Shown: in pieces, positions 32,854-43,380 of the stretch | Layout of the letters: each line of letters starts with the position of its first letter | Numbering within the stretch: position 1 is the stretch's first letter | Assembly (NCBI GenBank): GCA_964036315.1 | Contig: OZ038507.1 | Span: 60,801,502-60,865,501, forward strand | Direction of reading: 5' to 3' | From: Acanthosepion esculentum | Taxonomy: Eukaryota > Mollusca > Cephalopoda > Sepiida > Sepiidae | DNA length: 64,000 nucleotides | Translations under genes and position numbers: made by a program | The notes under the pieces: generated by a model | What the model saw: the letters and a program-made list of their open reading frames with translations, nothing else | Told to the model about the DNA's origin: nothing | Databases searched by the model: none

Positions 32854-33367
32854 CATTAAAGACGACAGACAAGGTACTGCGATTGAGCTTTTTATTTAAT
32901 TTTTCTTGTGTTCATAAATAATTACATCGGCCACATTACTACATCCCTATCCAGAAGACTTACTTTACACCTATCCGACCACAGCTCCATCCGAAAAATA
33001 ATAGAAAATACAAACGTAATAACCTCAGCCACATGTAAAAAAAGACTAAATATAATAGAAGCCTTAATAATAAAAAGAAAAAAAGCTAATAATAATATTA
33101 ACTACGAACACGGCCACAATGTTCTGTGTTCGTAAAATAAAACATCCCTATAACTCTAGGAACATACACACAACCCATAAACCCAGTTAAAAAGCAAACA
33201 CAAAATCATCCTTGATAATGGCTAAAAGTATAGCCGAAAACGCTCGGAATTACTGGATATTTAGACAGTCTCTACACACTCTGTGTCCAGTAAAGAAAAC
33301 TTGTTCGAACAAAAGAAAAATTAAATAAAAAGCTTAATTGTAGTACCTTGTCTGTCGTATTTAATGA
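32854..33367 (+). mobile_element. Penelope-like element fragment bounded by 60-bp inverted repeats
   Basis: Left end 32854-32912 and right end 33307-33367 are inverted copies over about 60 bp (left starts CATTAAAGACGACAGACAAG; right reverse complement starts CATTAAATACGACAGACAAG). Inside, 32908-33135 encodes part of a PLE endonuclease. PLE copies often carry complex terminal repeats, sometimes inverted, which could explain the layout. TA microsatellites lie just outside both ends. A related motif (GTACCTTGTCTGTCG) recurs at about 38135. Confidence 0.65.
32908..33135 (+). pseudogene. PLE GIY-YIG endonuclease fragment
   Basis: NNYIGHITTSLSRRLTLHLS then DHSSIRKIIEN matches the YIG.T...L..R...H pattern of GIY-YIG endonucleases of Penelope-like elements, with the YIG core and conserved Arg present. 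No reverse transcriptase precedes it, so it is 5'-truncated. The downstream lysine/asparagine-rich part has no known domain. Confidence 0.7.
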
Positions 33368-33370
33368 AGC

Positions 33371-33716
<346 letters not shown>

Positions 33717-33754
<38 letters not shown>
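33717..33754. repeat. (TA)n microsatellite
   Basis: About 19 TA repeats. Confidence 0.95.
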
Positions 33755-33758
<4 letters not shown>

Positions 33759-34695
33759 TATGAAGTTTACTCGGATTAAGCATAAAATGCAAAATATTTT
33801 TTTTGTAGATTTACTCCATAAACGTCACAAGCTACCTACTCTGAGTAATTACTAACGGTACGATGAGATTTGAGAGGGCGAAGATCATTTTAGCCCTGAT
33901 TAATTAATGATGAACATGTCATTTCCGTTTATGATCGATTTCATCGCGATTTTCTGTTACGGTTGGAGAGTAATTATACATTCTTATTACTCAAAGTATA
34001 GTTCAATAGTGTTATAAAAACCTCAGAAAATTCCAGTCAGATATCTTTAATCATTTCTAAGGTACAACGGCTCAAAGCTTAATCTAACAAATGGACAATT
34101 TTGCTTTTATACGATTATAATTGATAATTATATGATAATCTTGCTGAGGATACATCTATAAGGTAAATAAAAAAGAAACCGGTAAAAAAATCGCCATTTT
34201 TCGCTATTTACGCAGTTTTTCACTATATGGGTGGACTCAATTATCAAGTTAAATGATTGTTAAACAATCAACTTATTGTTGGCTACAATTGAGTGAAGTT
34301 TGTATTAAATCGCTTGAAAATTGAGGGAGTTTTATTTTAAAATTTGTGTTAAAATCGATTTGTGTTGAAATCGAGTGTCGTTTTTCACGGTCTTTCGATA
34401 AATGCAGTGGCGTGGAAATAAAATGAGGCATCTTTGAGCTCGTTATGATGTAAGTAACCTACATACCGAGTTTGAACGAAATCGGACAAAAGTTAAATTT
34501 ATAGATATTTAATCGGCTTTATCGATTATTGACTTTTTTTAAATTATCGATTTTTTTATGCTAAGAACTTATCTCTTACATTGTTCAATGCATGTGACGT
34601 GACAAGTTTGGCCAAAATCGGTTGGATGCATCTTGAGTGAAAGACAGACAGACAGACAGACAGACATCCTCTGTTTTATATAGAGAGATTATTGA
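33755..34695. other. Gene-free stretch ending in (CAGA)n
   Basis: No coding region. 34640-34670 is (GACA)n followed by TCCTCTGTTTTATATAGAGAG. A CAGA repeat followed by TATATAGA is a common 3' terminus of dispersed repeats in invertebrates, so the right part may be a retroelement tail. The family is not determined. Confidence 0.4.
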
Positions 34696-34739
34696 TCACA
34701 TGCAACATAGGTGAACAATTCAAATAGAAAAGTTGAAAA

Positions 34740-34870
34740 TAAATACAATGTATATAATACAAATTAGAGACATGTCATAATTGATCATTAACATCTTAAA
34801 TAAACAAAAAATGTTTTGCAGCAATTTTTAACATTTGAGTTTTTTTTAGTTGAATAATTTTCACACATTT
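34740..34870 (-). repeat. Inverted copy of the 42.8-43.4 kb repeat
   Basis: Reverse complement shares GTTATTCAAC-like, TTAAAAATTGC.GCAAAACAT, TTATTTAAGATG and GACATGTCTCTAATTTGTAT with 42820-42945 and 43160-43380. Function and family unknown. Confidence 0.65.
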
Positions 34871-35019
34871 GACACATCTGGTCTGATCTGGCTCCCGTAA
34901 AGGTTGAAGATAGCAGGAATCTCCAGGTACTTCCGGGAGCAGTACAGGAAACCAACAATAAATAAAAGAGTTCATTTTGAAATTCAAACAAATATCACCT
35001 GAACAAGAAACGGATCGTA

Positions 35020-35345
35020 TAACAGCCCAAACGTCGTGAATATGACAGTAAAGATGAGAATAACAGTCCGAACAATGCAAATAGTGTAAATAGTTACAAG
35101 ACCTCATGTAAGAAATATAGGCAGATCCTGAAGAAGTTCCGGGCCTTACAACGGTTGAAACGTCGTGAGTGTAACAGTAAATATGAGGACAACAGTCCGA
35201 ACAATGTAAATAGTGTAAATAGTTAGAGTACCTCATCTAAGAAATGTAGACAGATCCTGAAGAAGGCCGGGCCGTACAACGGTTGAAACGTCGTGAATAT
35301 GACAGTAAATATGAGGACAACAGTTCGAACAAGGCAAATAGTGTA
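35020..35345 (+). repeat. Tandem repeat, about 129 bp, 2.5 copies
   Basis: AAACGTCGTGAATATGACAG starts a unit at 35029, 35158 (variant) and 35286. Each contains ACAGTCCGAACAATG, AATAGTGTAAATAGTT and, before the next unit, GATCCTGAAGAAG. The CCTGAAGAAGG...GTTGAAACGTCG order is typical of some retroelement 3' ends. Confidence 0.85.
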
Positions 35346-35659
35346 AATAGTTGCCATGAAACACTTTACGATCGTTTACGCATTACTAAGGAAAGAGTTT
35401 TTACAACCGTTTCACAGGCGAATTTGTTTCTCATTATCAATTTACGGCTAATGGCGATCCGCCTTTGACAAAATCTCACGTGATCACAGCTGACGTCAGA
35501 GTTCGAGACGGAAAGAAACATGATAAATTACAAACACTAAAATAACACGGGAGGAAAAAAGCGAATATAAACTAAAAAAACAATTTCGACAAGGAAAGCT
35601 TGTCCTTCGTTTGAAAGTGGCTTTCCGCGCACCACCTCCAACGGGCTGTAAAGAGAAAA
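35346..35659. other. Gene-free spacer
   Basis: No coding region or repeat recognised between two tandem arrays. Confidence 0.35.
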
Positions 35660-36420
35660 GTCTGCTTTAATGGGTGATCACGGATCTCCACAACTTCCTA
35701 TCATTTGTAGCTCTAAGTAAATAGCACTTTATGTTATGTCCTTCAAGACATAAATGATCATGACTCTCCATAACTAATATCCTTTGTAACGCTATGGGCA
35801 TGGGCGATCATGAGTCTCCACAACTTCCTATCCTTTGTAGCTCTAAGCAAATAACGCTTCGTTTATATGTCATGTCTCTTCAGAACATGAGTGATAATGA
35901 CTCTTCACAACTTCCTATCCTTTGTAGCTCTAAGCAAATGACGCTTTATGCCGTGTCCTTCAAGACATACGTGATCATGGCACTCCACAACTTCCTATCG
36001 TTTGTAGTTCTAGGCAAATAACACTTTGTTTATATGTCGTGTCTCTTCAGAACATGAGTGATCATGACTCTCCACAACTTCTTATCTTTTGTAGTTCTAA
36101 GCAAATAACAATTTATGCCGTGTCCCTTCATGACATGGACAATCATGACTCTCCACAACTTCTTATATTTTGTAGCTATGAGCAAATAACGTTTTATCCC
36201 GTGTCCTTCAATACATACGTGATCATGGCGCTCCACAACTTCCTATCGTTTGTAGTTCTAAGCAAATAACACTTTGTTTATATGTCGTGTCTCTTCAGAA
36301 CATGAGTGATCATGACTCTCCACAACTTCTTATCTTTTGTAGTTCTAAGCAAATAACACTTTATGTCGTGCCCTTCATGACATTGACTATAGTGGCTCTC
36401 CACAACTTCCCATCTCTTGT
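35660..36420 (-). repeat. Tandem array of a LINE 3' terminus, unit about 80-90 bp, eight to nine copies
   Basis: Units share CTCCACAACTTCCTATC, TTTGTAGTTCTAAGC, AAATAAC and GTGTC(C/T)TTCA. On the minus strand each reads TTKDKKLWRVMITHVLKRHD or similar, the same as the final ORF2 residues (ATRGREKWRAMI.Y.LKGHGT) of the LINE fragment at 36560-37180. The array thus repeats the very end of that retrotransposon, on the side where its 3' end lies. Confidence 0.8.
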
Positions 36421-36559
36421 TGTCCTTTTCAGCATTTCTCCTTTTGCCAAGCCTCCCTACCTCCGTTCCGATAGCCACTCATGCCATCTCATCAGGTTAG
36501 GTGACTCTCTGTCTCCCTCTACCCCTGTCCTCGATATGCCCATATATTAACATTCTTTT

Positions 36560-37180
36560 TCTTTTATGTGCCGTGTCCCTTCAGGGCGTAGGCGATCATG
36601 GCTCTCCACTTCTCCCTACCCCTTGTAGCTCTCAATAAGTTTCGTCTCTTTGTTACTTCCCCAGACAATGTTCTGTCATCCATTTGCTTGAACCCGCTAG
36701 TTATGTCACGCGTTGTTTTCCCTTGTCTCTCTTTCCCTCTATTCGACTTGTGAGTATCAGATTCTCCAAGCAGTCCTTTCTCATTACGCGTCCCATAAAC
36801 TTCAGCTACCTCTTCCCGGTGTTAAGTATAAGCTTCCTCCTTGTTTGCATTCTCTCCAAATCCTCATCTTTGCTCACACGCTCGGTCCATGATATCCTTA
36901 GCATCCTTCTGTAGAACCATACCTCCGTTGCCTCGAGTCTCTTCTTCAATTTTGAAGAGACCGTCCAACATCTGTTGCCGTAAAGGAGGACATATGTAAC
37001 GTAGCAGTTCAGTGCTCCTTTCTTTGTTACCAAAGAAATCCTACTGTTTCGTCATATTCTGTCTAGCTTTTGGAATACGTATTTGGCCACCCCAATACGT
37101 CTTCGGATCTCAGGGTCGCGATTGCCGTCCTCTGTCAAAACACTTCCCAGATATCTGCTAAATGGAACCGAGTCAATACG
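36560..37180 (-). pseudogene. LINE ORF2 C-terminal region (non-LTR reverse transcriptase)
   Basis: Minus strand, high to low: EIRRRIGVAKYVFQKLD, then 37033-36806 KGALNCYVTYVLLYGNRCWT, VSSKLKKRLEATEVWFYRRM and LRISWTERVSKDEDLERM. Then come GLLGESDTHKSNRGKERQGK and RATRGREKWRAMIAYALKGH followed by GT. This is the region after the RT catalytic domain that is highly conserved among invertebrate non-LTR retrotransposons (LYG.E.W......K.LEA.EM..RRML.ISW). A stop near 37040 and several frame changes show it is dead. The RT catalytic motifs are absent, so it is 5'-truncated. Confidence 0.88.
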
Positions 37181-37639
37181 ACAGTATTAATATCACGCGT
37201 TTTTTTTTTTTTTGTTTTTTTTGTGAGGATCTCCTGGAAGATATCACAAATGATTCTAATCATGTGACAGAAACCATTGTTCGGTAGCGGTTTTCACGAA
37301 ACTTTTTTTTACCCATGTTGTCTGACTTTTTGCTCACCATCTTGAACCGACACTCGACCGGCCCTGAAACGCTCATGCCGATCAAAAAATATGTTTGTTC
37401 TTAGAAAAAAAAAAAGAAAGAAAAGAGAATTCGCCAAAAAACATAGCGATGTATTTCCAAGGTATCGCTAGCAGATTTTTAAGAGCTTCACGCAAAATTT
37501 AATAAGTTGATCGATTTTTCAGCTATCGGAAAGATTTCAGAGCCGTTCCGGTATCCTCTTTAAAAAATGTCTCGCGTAGCAATAGAAGATGGATAGATTG
37601 CAATAGCACAGACCCTATAGTGTACCAATGAACGCACGT
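37181..37639. other. Gene-free stretch, nothing recognised
   Basis: Includes poly-T 37199-37220. No coding region supported. Confidence 0.35.
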
Positions 37640-38135
37640 TTCCCTTGGACCAGTGGTACTTTTTCTTATTTCGGTTAGTCCTGGGTATGACTATGAAATA
37701 CATCCAGTAGCAACGCCTATGATCTGGAGAATGGAGGCTTTGGCGAGCATAAAACCACCTCTTAATTACTGTTGTTTCAAGTTCGTGGTGGTAGCTCCTG
37801 TTAGGGTCCCAGGTATGGGCAAATAGTGAACACCCATACAAAAACAAAGCACTATGAAAAATACATTTTTATAGTAAAAATACCAACGACACATATTTAT
37901 AGTAAAACTAGCAACAATACATATTTATAGTAAAACTGCCAACAATATATATTTATAGTAAAATTATGAACAGTTCAATTTTAAAACAAAATGAACAGTC
38001 ATACATTTTATAGTAGAATTGCGAACAAATGACAAACAATACGTTTCATCTGTAGTTGAAAGCATACAGTTGTGTTCAAAATACATTTAGTTGAAGCCAT
38101 AAAAAATGAAATAAAAAGGTTAATCGCAGTACCTT
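37640..38135 (+). repeat. Copy of the 27-bp-minisatellite element family
   Basis: The flank with GTCCTGGGTATGACTATGAA, CCACCTCTTAATTACTGTTG, GGTGGTAGCTCCTGTTAGGG and GGGCAAATAGTGAAC leads into five or six diverged copies of the TTTATAGTAAAACTACCAACAATAC unit. It ends with TCTGTAGTTGAAAGCATACAGTTG. The same flank-minisatellite-tail order occurs at 38157-38480 and 40640-40860. Confidence 0.65.
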
Positions 38136-38955
38136 GTCTGTCGTTTTTAATGTAACAAGGCATCTGATCAGGAGATTAGCGGTTTTGAGGAACGTAGAAC
38201 CACCTCTTAATTGCTGTTGTTAACAGGTCCACCTTGACCCGGGTGGTAGCTGCTGTTAGGGTCCCAGCTCTGGAGAAATAATGAGCCCCCAAAACAGAAA
38301 CAAATCACTATGAAAGTATAATGATATATATTTATAGTAAAAATACCAGCAATACTTTTTTTTATATATGAAAACAATTAATAACAATACATATTTATAG
38401 TAAAATGACTAGCAATACATTTTATTGTAGAATTACCAACAATACATTGTATCTGTAGTTGAAGGCATACAATGTCGCTTAACCAAAACAACCAATCAAC
38501 CAATAGGTGAAATATTTTGGGCTACCTTCTGGATTTGGAATAATCGCCTAAAAATTAAAATTACGGGCCAGATCAAAATTAATTTCCTAGCTTACTTCGG
38601 GCCAGAGACACTTTGTCTTCTTGGAAGGTTTTATCATATATTCAATAATATTAATAACAACGAAATTACTCCGTTACTGTGTGATGAGTACCGAATAATA
38701 ATAATTACCTTTATCCAATCCCTACAAATTCGGGCGAGCTGAGGAAAAAGACGAAAACAAATTCGCGAGCCCATGTGAAATTTTCTTTGAACCAATGAAA
38801 ACCTTGTTTTCACATAAATTAGATGTTGAGCCTAGAAAAAAAAGGAAAGAAAATAGCGAGCCTACGCGAAATCCTTTTTGATATAAAATAAGGAAAAAAA
38901 TTAATTCAGCAAGAGAAGAGTGTCTGAAAGCATGCGAAAAGTTTCATTCCTCTTC

Positions 38956-39022
38956 AATAATTTAACACTGGTGAAAATCTGAACGATAGACTCGTTCAGA
39001 TTTTCACCAGTGTTAAATTATT
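38956..39022. other. Perfect 31-bp inverted repeat with 5-nt loop
   Basis: Left arm 38956-38986 starts AATAATTTAACACTGGTG, right arm 38992-39022 is its exact complement, loop TAGAC. A cruciform or hairpin could form. No surrounding element boundary is recognised. Confidence 0.93.
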
Positions 39023-39040
39023 AGCTAATTATATTATTTA

Positions 39041-39960
39041 TAGTAAAATGACCAAAAATAAATATTTCTAGTAAAATACAATTACATATTATAGTAGAAT
39101 TACCAACAATACATTTATAGCAAAATGACAAACAATACGTTTTATAGTAGAATTACCAACAATACATTTTATAGTAGAATTACCAATAATACATTTAATA
39201 GCAAAATGACCAACCATACATTTTATAGTAGAATTACCAACAATACATTTTATAGTAGAATTACCAACAATACATTTTAGAGCAGAATTGCTAACAATAC
39301 ATTTTATAGTAGAACTACCAACAATAAATTTTATAGCAAAATGACCAACAATACATTTTACTTTAGAATTACCAACAATACATTTTATGGCAAAATGACC
39401 AAAAATACATTTTATAGTAGAATTGCCAACAATACATTTTATAGTAGAATTACCAACAATACTTTTTATAGAAAATGAAAAACTATACATTTTATAGTAG
39501 AATTACCAACAATACATTTTATAGAAAAATGAAAAACTATACATTTTATAGTAGAATTACCAACAATACATTTTATAGAAAAATGAAAAACTATACATTT
39601 TATAGTAGAATTACCAACAATACATTTTATAGTAGAACTACAAACAATACATTTTATAGAAAATGACCAACAATACATTTTATAGTAGAATTACCAACAA
39701 TACATTTTATGGCAAAATTTCCAACAATACATTTTACAGTAAAATTACCAACATTACATTTTATGGCAATAATGACCAAAAATACATTTTATAGTAGAAA
39801 ATGCCAACAATACGCTTTATAGTAGAAATACCAACAATACATTTTATAGTAGAATTACCAACAATACCTTTTATAGCAAGATGACCAACAATACATTTTA
39901 TAGTAGAATTACCGACAATACATTTTATAGCAAGATGACCAACAATGTATTTTATCTGTA
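39041..39960. repeat. 27-bp minisatellite, about 33 copies, two alternating types
   Basis: Unit about TATAGTAGAATTACCAACAA plus TACATTT. A second type replaces GTAGAATTACC with GCAAAATGACC, and the two types are interspersed, with a third (AGAAAAATGAAAAACTATAC) in 39470-39600. Because 27 is a multiple of 3, long open frames (minus strand 39089-39490, KCIVGNSTI repeats) arise automatically and are not evidence of a gene. Confidence 0.93.
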
Positions 39961-40460
39961 GTTGAAGCTATACAATTGCGTTAAAAATATATTTATCTGA
40001 ATCCATAAAATTGCTTTCAAAATGTTTACATTTCGGCATTAAATCACACATAGAGGTTGATATGCTGCTAAACAAATTCGACCAACCAACAATCTTTTTT
40101 CTGATTTGGTTTGGTTTCTTTTGTTTTACGGTATATCAACCTCAATTGGTTCTTTAATGCCGACAAGATTTTTACTGCTGGTAATATTTTTTTTCCCAAA
40201 AATGTATTGCTGGTAATAATTATTTTCTTCAAAAATTCATTGGTGGTAATATTTTTTTCCAAAATTGTATTTCTGGTATTAAAACCTATTTTTACACTTT
40301 CATAGTGTTTTGATCCCAGTTTGGAGGTTAACTATTTGTCCATAGCTAGGACCCTAACAGGTGCTAGCACGCCGAGACAGGGTGGACCTGGGATCACTAG
40401 CAATTAAACAAGTGGTTCCATGCTCCTCAAAACCACCTGATCAGAGGCTTTCTGTCAGAT

Positions 40461-40639
40461 GTGGTTTATAGTCGTAACCAGGTCGCGGATGTAGTTTATC
40501 CTCTTACTCTGGACGGTCTTTTTCCTGGTATTATCACATACAAGTACAGTGACGATAGTCAGTTATCAATTATAATGCAAAGTCTGCAATGTTATCCATA
40601 CATTAATTACCAACAAGATTAATTACCAGTAAAATCTTA
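40461..40639. other. Spacer, nothing recognised
   Basis: No coding region. Confidence 0.3.
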
Positions 40640-40862
40640 TCTGAATAATAGTCCTGGGTATGACGATGAAGCAAGGACTCTGATCCGGAGGCTGGATGTT
40701 GTGAGGAACGTGAACTACATCTTAATTCCTGTTGTTTCCAGGTCCACAATGACCCGGGTGATAGCACCTGTTAGGGTTCCTGCTATGGGCAAATAGTAAA
40801 TACACAAACAGAAGTCACAACTTTAGGAAAGTATAAAAATACATTTTTATAGTAGCATCGAA
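40640..40862 (+). repeat. Copy of the 27-bp-minisatellite element flank
   Basis: GTCCTGGGTATGACGATGAA, CTTAATTCCTGTTGTTTCC, TGACCCGGGTGATAGCACC and GCAAATAGTAAATAC match 37650-37835. It ends after one TTTTTATAGTAGC unit. Confidence 0.65.
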
Positions 40863-41372
40863 TTAATTACTGTCGGCCGTAAATGGGTTGTTTGGTAGGG
40901 TGCATCGTTATTTACGATATGTCGCAAATGCCTCGGTTGATATCAGATTATAGAAGCACCGAAAATTCTTTGAAATGTCTGGAGCTGGTCAGAGGTCGAT
41001 GATTTAATTAGCGAGTAGGCTATCTACAATTCATTTTCTATGCTATGATATTTACCAACTGTTGGAAGTATGAAATATGTTAAAAAACATTAAAGAATCA
41101 TAATAAACAGTTTGTAGTGTAAAATCTATTAAATCATTAACACCTTATACAAAAAGGCGGTGAACAATGAACTGATTAAGTATTAAAAATCATTAACAAT
41201 TTTTTATGAATCCAAATTAGATAAAAACGCCACTCTTTAATCTAAAATGACACTGTATGAAGTTGGAGGGATTAATTACTGTCTGCCGTAAATGGGTTGT
41301 TTGGTAGAGTGAATCGCTATTTACGGTAGGTCGCAAATACTTTGGTAGATATACTATAAAAAGCACCGTTTT
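40862..41372. repeat. Direct repeat pair, about 100 bp, 408 bp apart
   Basis: 40862-40965 and 41270-41372 share TTAATTACTGTC, GCCGTAAATGGGTTGTTTGG, TCG(T/C)TATTTACG and GTCGCAAAT. Could be long terminal-type repeats of a small unknown element or a duplicated insertion; the 300 bp between has no coding content. Confidence 0.65.
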
Positions 41373-41923
41373 GTTTTTGTCTACATGGAACCATTGTAGC
41401 AATTTTTTGAACCACGCTTATTATTGACAATAATATGCATGGCAGGAGCCGTAAAAATATTTTTCAATAAAAAAATATTTTCACCAAATCCAAGCAAAAG
41501 CACTGGGATCTGATTTTTCACTATTTACGGTGGCTTCAGAGTTATGGTCACATATTTACATTTTGTTGCATTATACGTGCGCCCATTACCGGAAGTGTTT
41601 GTTATGACAGTCATAGTTTGCGTATTTAACATTTCATATCTACCTGACTCAATAAATGTCAAACATTCTTTAGTTTTACCTGTATTTTTGTTTTTTGTTT
41701 CTTTGTTTTTTGTTTTGTTTTGTCTGTCTGTCTGTTTGTTTGTTTGTTTGTTTTAAACCCAGAACTAAATATATCATATTCGAATAAATATTTTAAATGT
41801 TAGCCTTTTTACGTTATGTTCCAGAGCGTTCGCTTATATTTAACGACATTTTTAACGACATTTTTAACGACATTTTTAACAACATTTCATTCTGATGCTG
41901 AGTCATTTAAATCCATGTTAAAA
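41373..41923. other. Gene-free stretch with (TGTC)n/(TGTT)n
   Basis: 41720-41755 is TGTC then TGTT tetranucleotides, and 41840-41885 has four TTTTTAACGACA repeats. No coding region. Confidence 0.5.
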
Positions 41924-42530
41924 AAAAAGTTACAGGAAAATAAGTTACGGTAAAAGAAAGTCACAGGAAAAAAGGTCACGGTGTGTGTGTGTGGGGGGGG
42001 GCAGGACATTGTTGGCACTGTTTCTGCATCTCTCTTTAATAGATTTTTTTTACCCTAACCCGAGTATACCTAACCCTGACTACAGCTTGAATAGTGAAAA
42101 TCTCGGATCTCCGTGCCGATGTGAATCAACATTACTTGGATTTAGGGAAAAATAAATTTTGCTTTTGCACCTTCTGCCTGGAAATTATTACACTAATAAT
42201 GATTTACCAAGTGTAGCTTAGACGTGGCATAAGGCCGAGTGAATGGAGCACCCAGTGAGGCTCGAACTCACCATCCAGTCGTAATTGATCTAGCAAGACA
42301 AGGAAGGGCCCATTACCGAAAGTAGTAAGCGTGGTTCAAAAATCTGTTACCTATAGATTCATGTCACTCGCAAAGCTAAGTTGTGACTTTTTTTCTGTGA
42401 CTTTTATCCTGTGACTTTTTTCCTTTGACTTTTTTCTGTGGCTTTTTCTGTGACTTTTTTCCTGTGACTTTTTTCTCTGACTTTTTTTCTCTGACTTTTT
42501 TCTCTGACTTTTTTTCCCTATGACCCTATA
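41924..42530. repeat. Foldback with GTCACAGGAAAAAA-type arms
   Basis: The left arm 41924-41980 contains repeated GT(C/T)AC(A/G)GGAAAAAA units. The right arm 42380-42530 contains 9-10 copies of the complement (TTTTTTCCTGTGACTT and TTTTTTCTCTGAC variants). The core has no coding region. Confidence 0.65.
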
Positions 42531-42819
42531 TCGAATATTTTTTTATTTTATTTTATATGAACTTTAGGGTGGAGTGGGGAGACTGATTAGGTACCCGGGC
42601 AGTGCTTTGTGACCCGCGCTATCTTATCAACATTTACTTTCTCTGCCTACATTTATATACGTTACAAATTAAATTAAGCACAACTATTTAAAGAATGAAA
42701 ACCTTTGCGGATTTTGACGTCATTCTGAGTTCTTTTTTTGTCCAAATCTGGGAATTTGTCTGGTTTGTACGAAGTGTAGGAAAACAAAAAATACTATTCA
42801 TCCGTAATGTTGAATGTGT
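42531..42819. other. Spacer, nothing recognised
   Basis: AT-rich; no coding region. Confidence 0.3.
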
Positions 42820-43380
42820 TAAAGTTATTCAACTTTTTAACAAGCAAAATTTCAAGTTGATATTAACAATTGCCGCAAAACATCGCTGATTTATTTTAAG
42901 ATGGAATGATTCATTATGACAGGTCTCTAATTTGTATTTAAATACGTTTTATTTATTCTCAATTTCTCTAGTTGAATTCTTAAAAGATATTACATATGAT
43001 CCATTATTGTGCATGAGTTGGTTACAATAAATTTTGTATTTTATATGAATACTACCTTATGAAAAATGAGATGTAGTAGGGGGGAGCGACCGTATCATTG
43101 ACTGGGTTCGGCAGAGACTCTTGCCCTGGGCCAACTCCCAAATAACTGACATAAATTTTTTTTATCGAATGTGTTAAAATTCTTCAACTTTTTAACAAGA
43201 AAAATCTCAAATTGATGTTAAAAATTGCCGAAAAACATTGTTGATTTATTTAAGATGGAATAATCTGTTGTGACAGGTCTCTAATTTGTATAATGGCATG
43301 TCTCTAATTTGTATTATGACATGTCTCTAATTTGTATTATGACATGTCTCTAATTTGTATTACATTGTATTTATTTTAAA
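42820..43380. repeat. Two direct copies (about 340 bp apart) of an unidentified repeat, with a 23-bp tandem end
   Basis: TTCAACTTTTTAACAAG, TT.ATATTAACAATTGCCG and GATTTATTTTAAGATGGAAT recur at 42825 and 43168. The second copy ends with four tandem units of CATGTCTCTAATTTGTATTA (about 43275-43365). An inverted copy lies at 34740-34870. Confidence 0.75.

Larger units (their letters stand above)
38157..40460. repeat. Element with inverted ends around a 27-bp minisatellite
   Basis: The left end (CATCTGATCAGGAGATTAGC, ACCTCTTAATTGCTGTTG, CCACCTTGACCCGGGTGG) is matched by the reverse complement of about 40320-40460 (CTCTGATCAGGTGGTTTTGA, CAGGTCCACCCTG, GCACCTGTTAGGGTCCTAGC). Both halves then lead into AC CAGCAATACA-type units, so the structure is a foldback about 2.3 kb long with the minisatellite between its arms. 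No transposase coding seen. Confidence 0.6.

Noticed and set aside
39089..39678. Minus-strand open frames with KCIVGNSTI repeats
   Set aside because: A 27-bp minisatellite keeps one frame open by period alone; there is no start context or unique domain.
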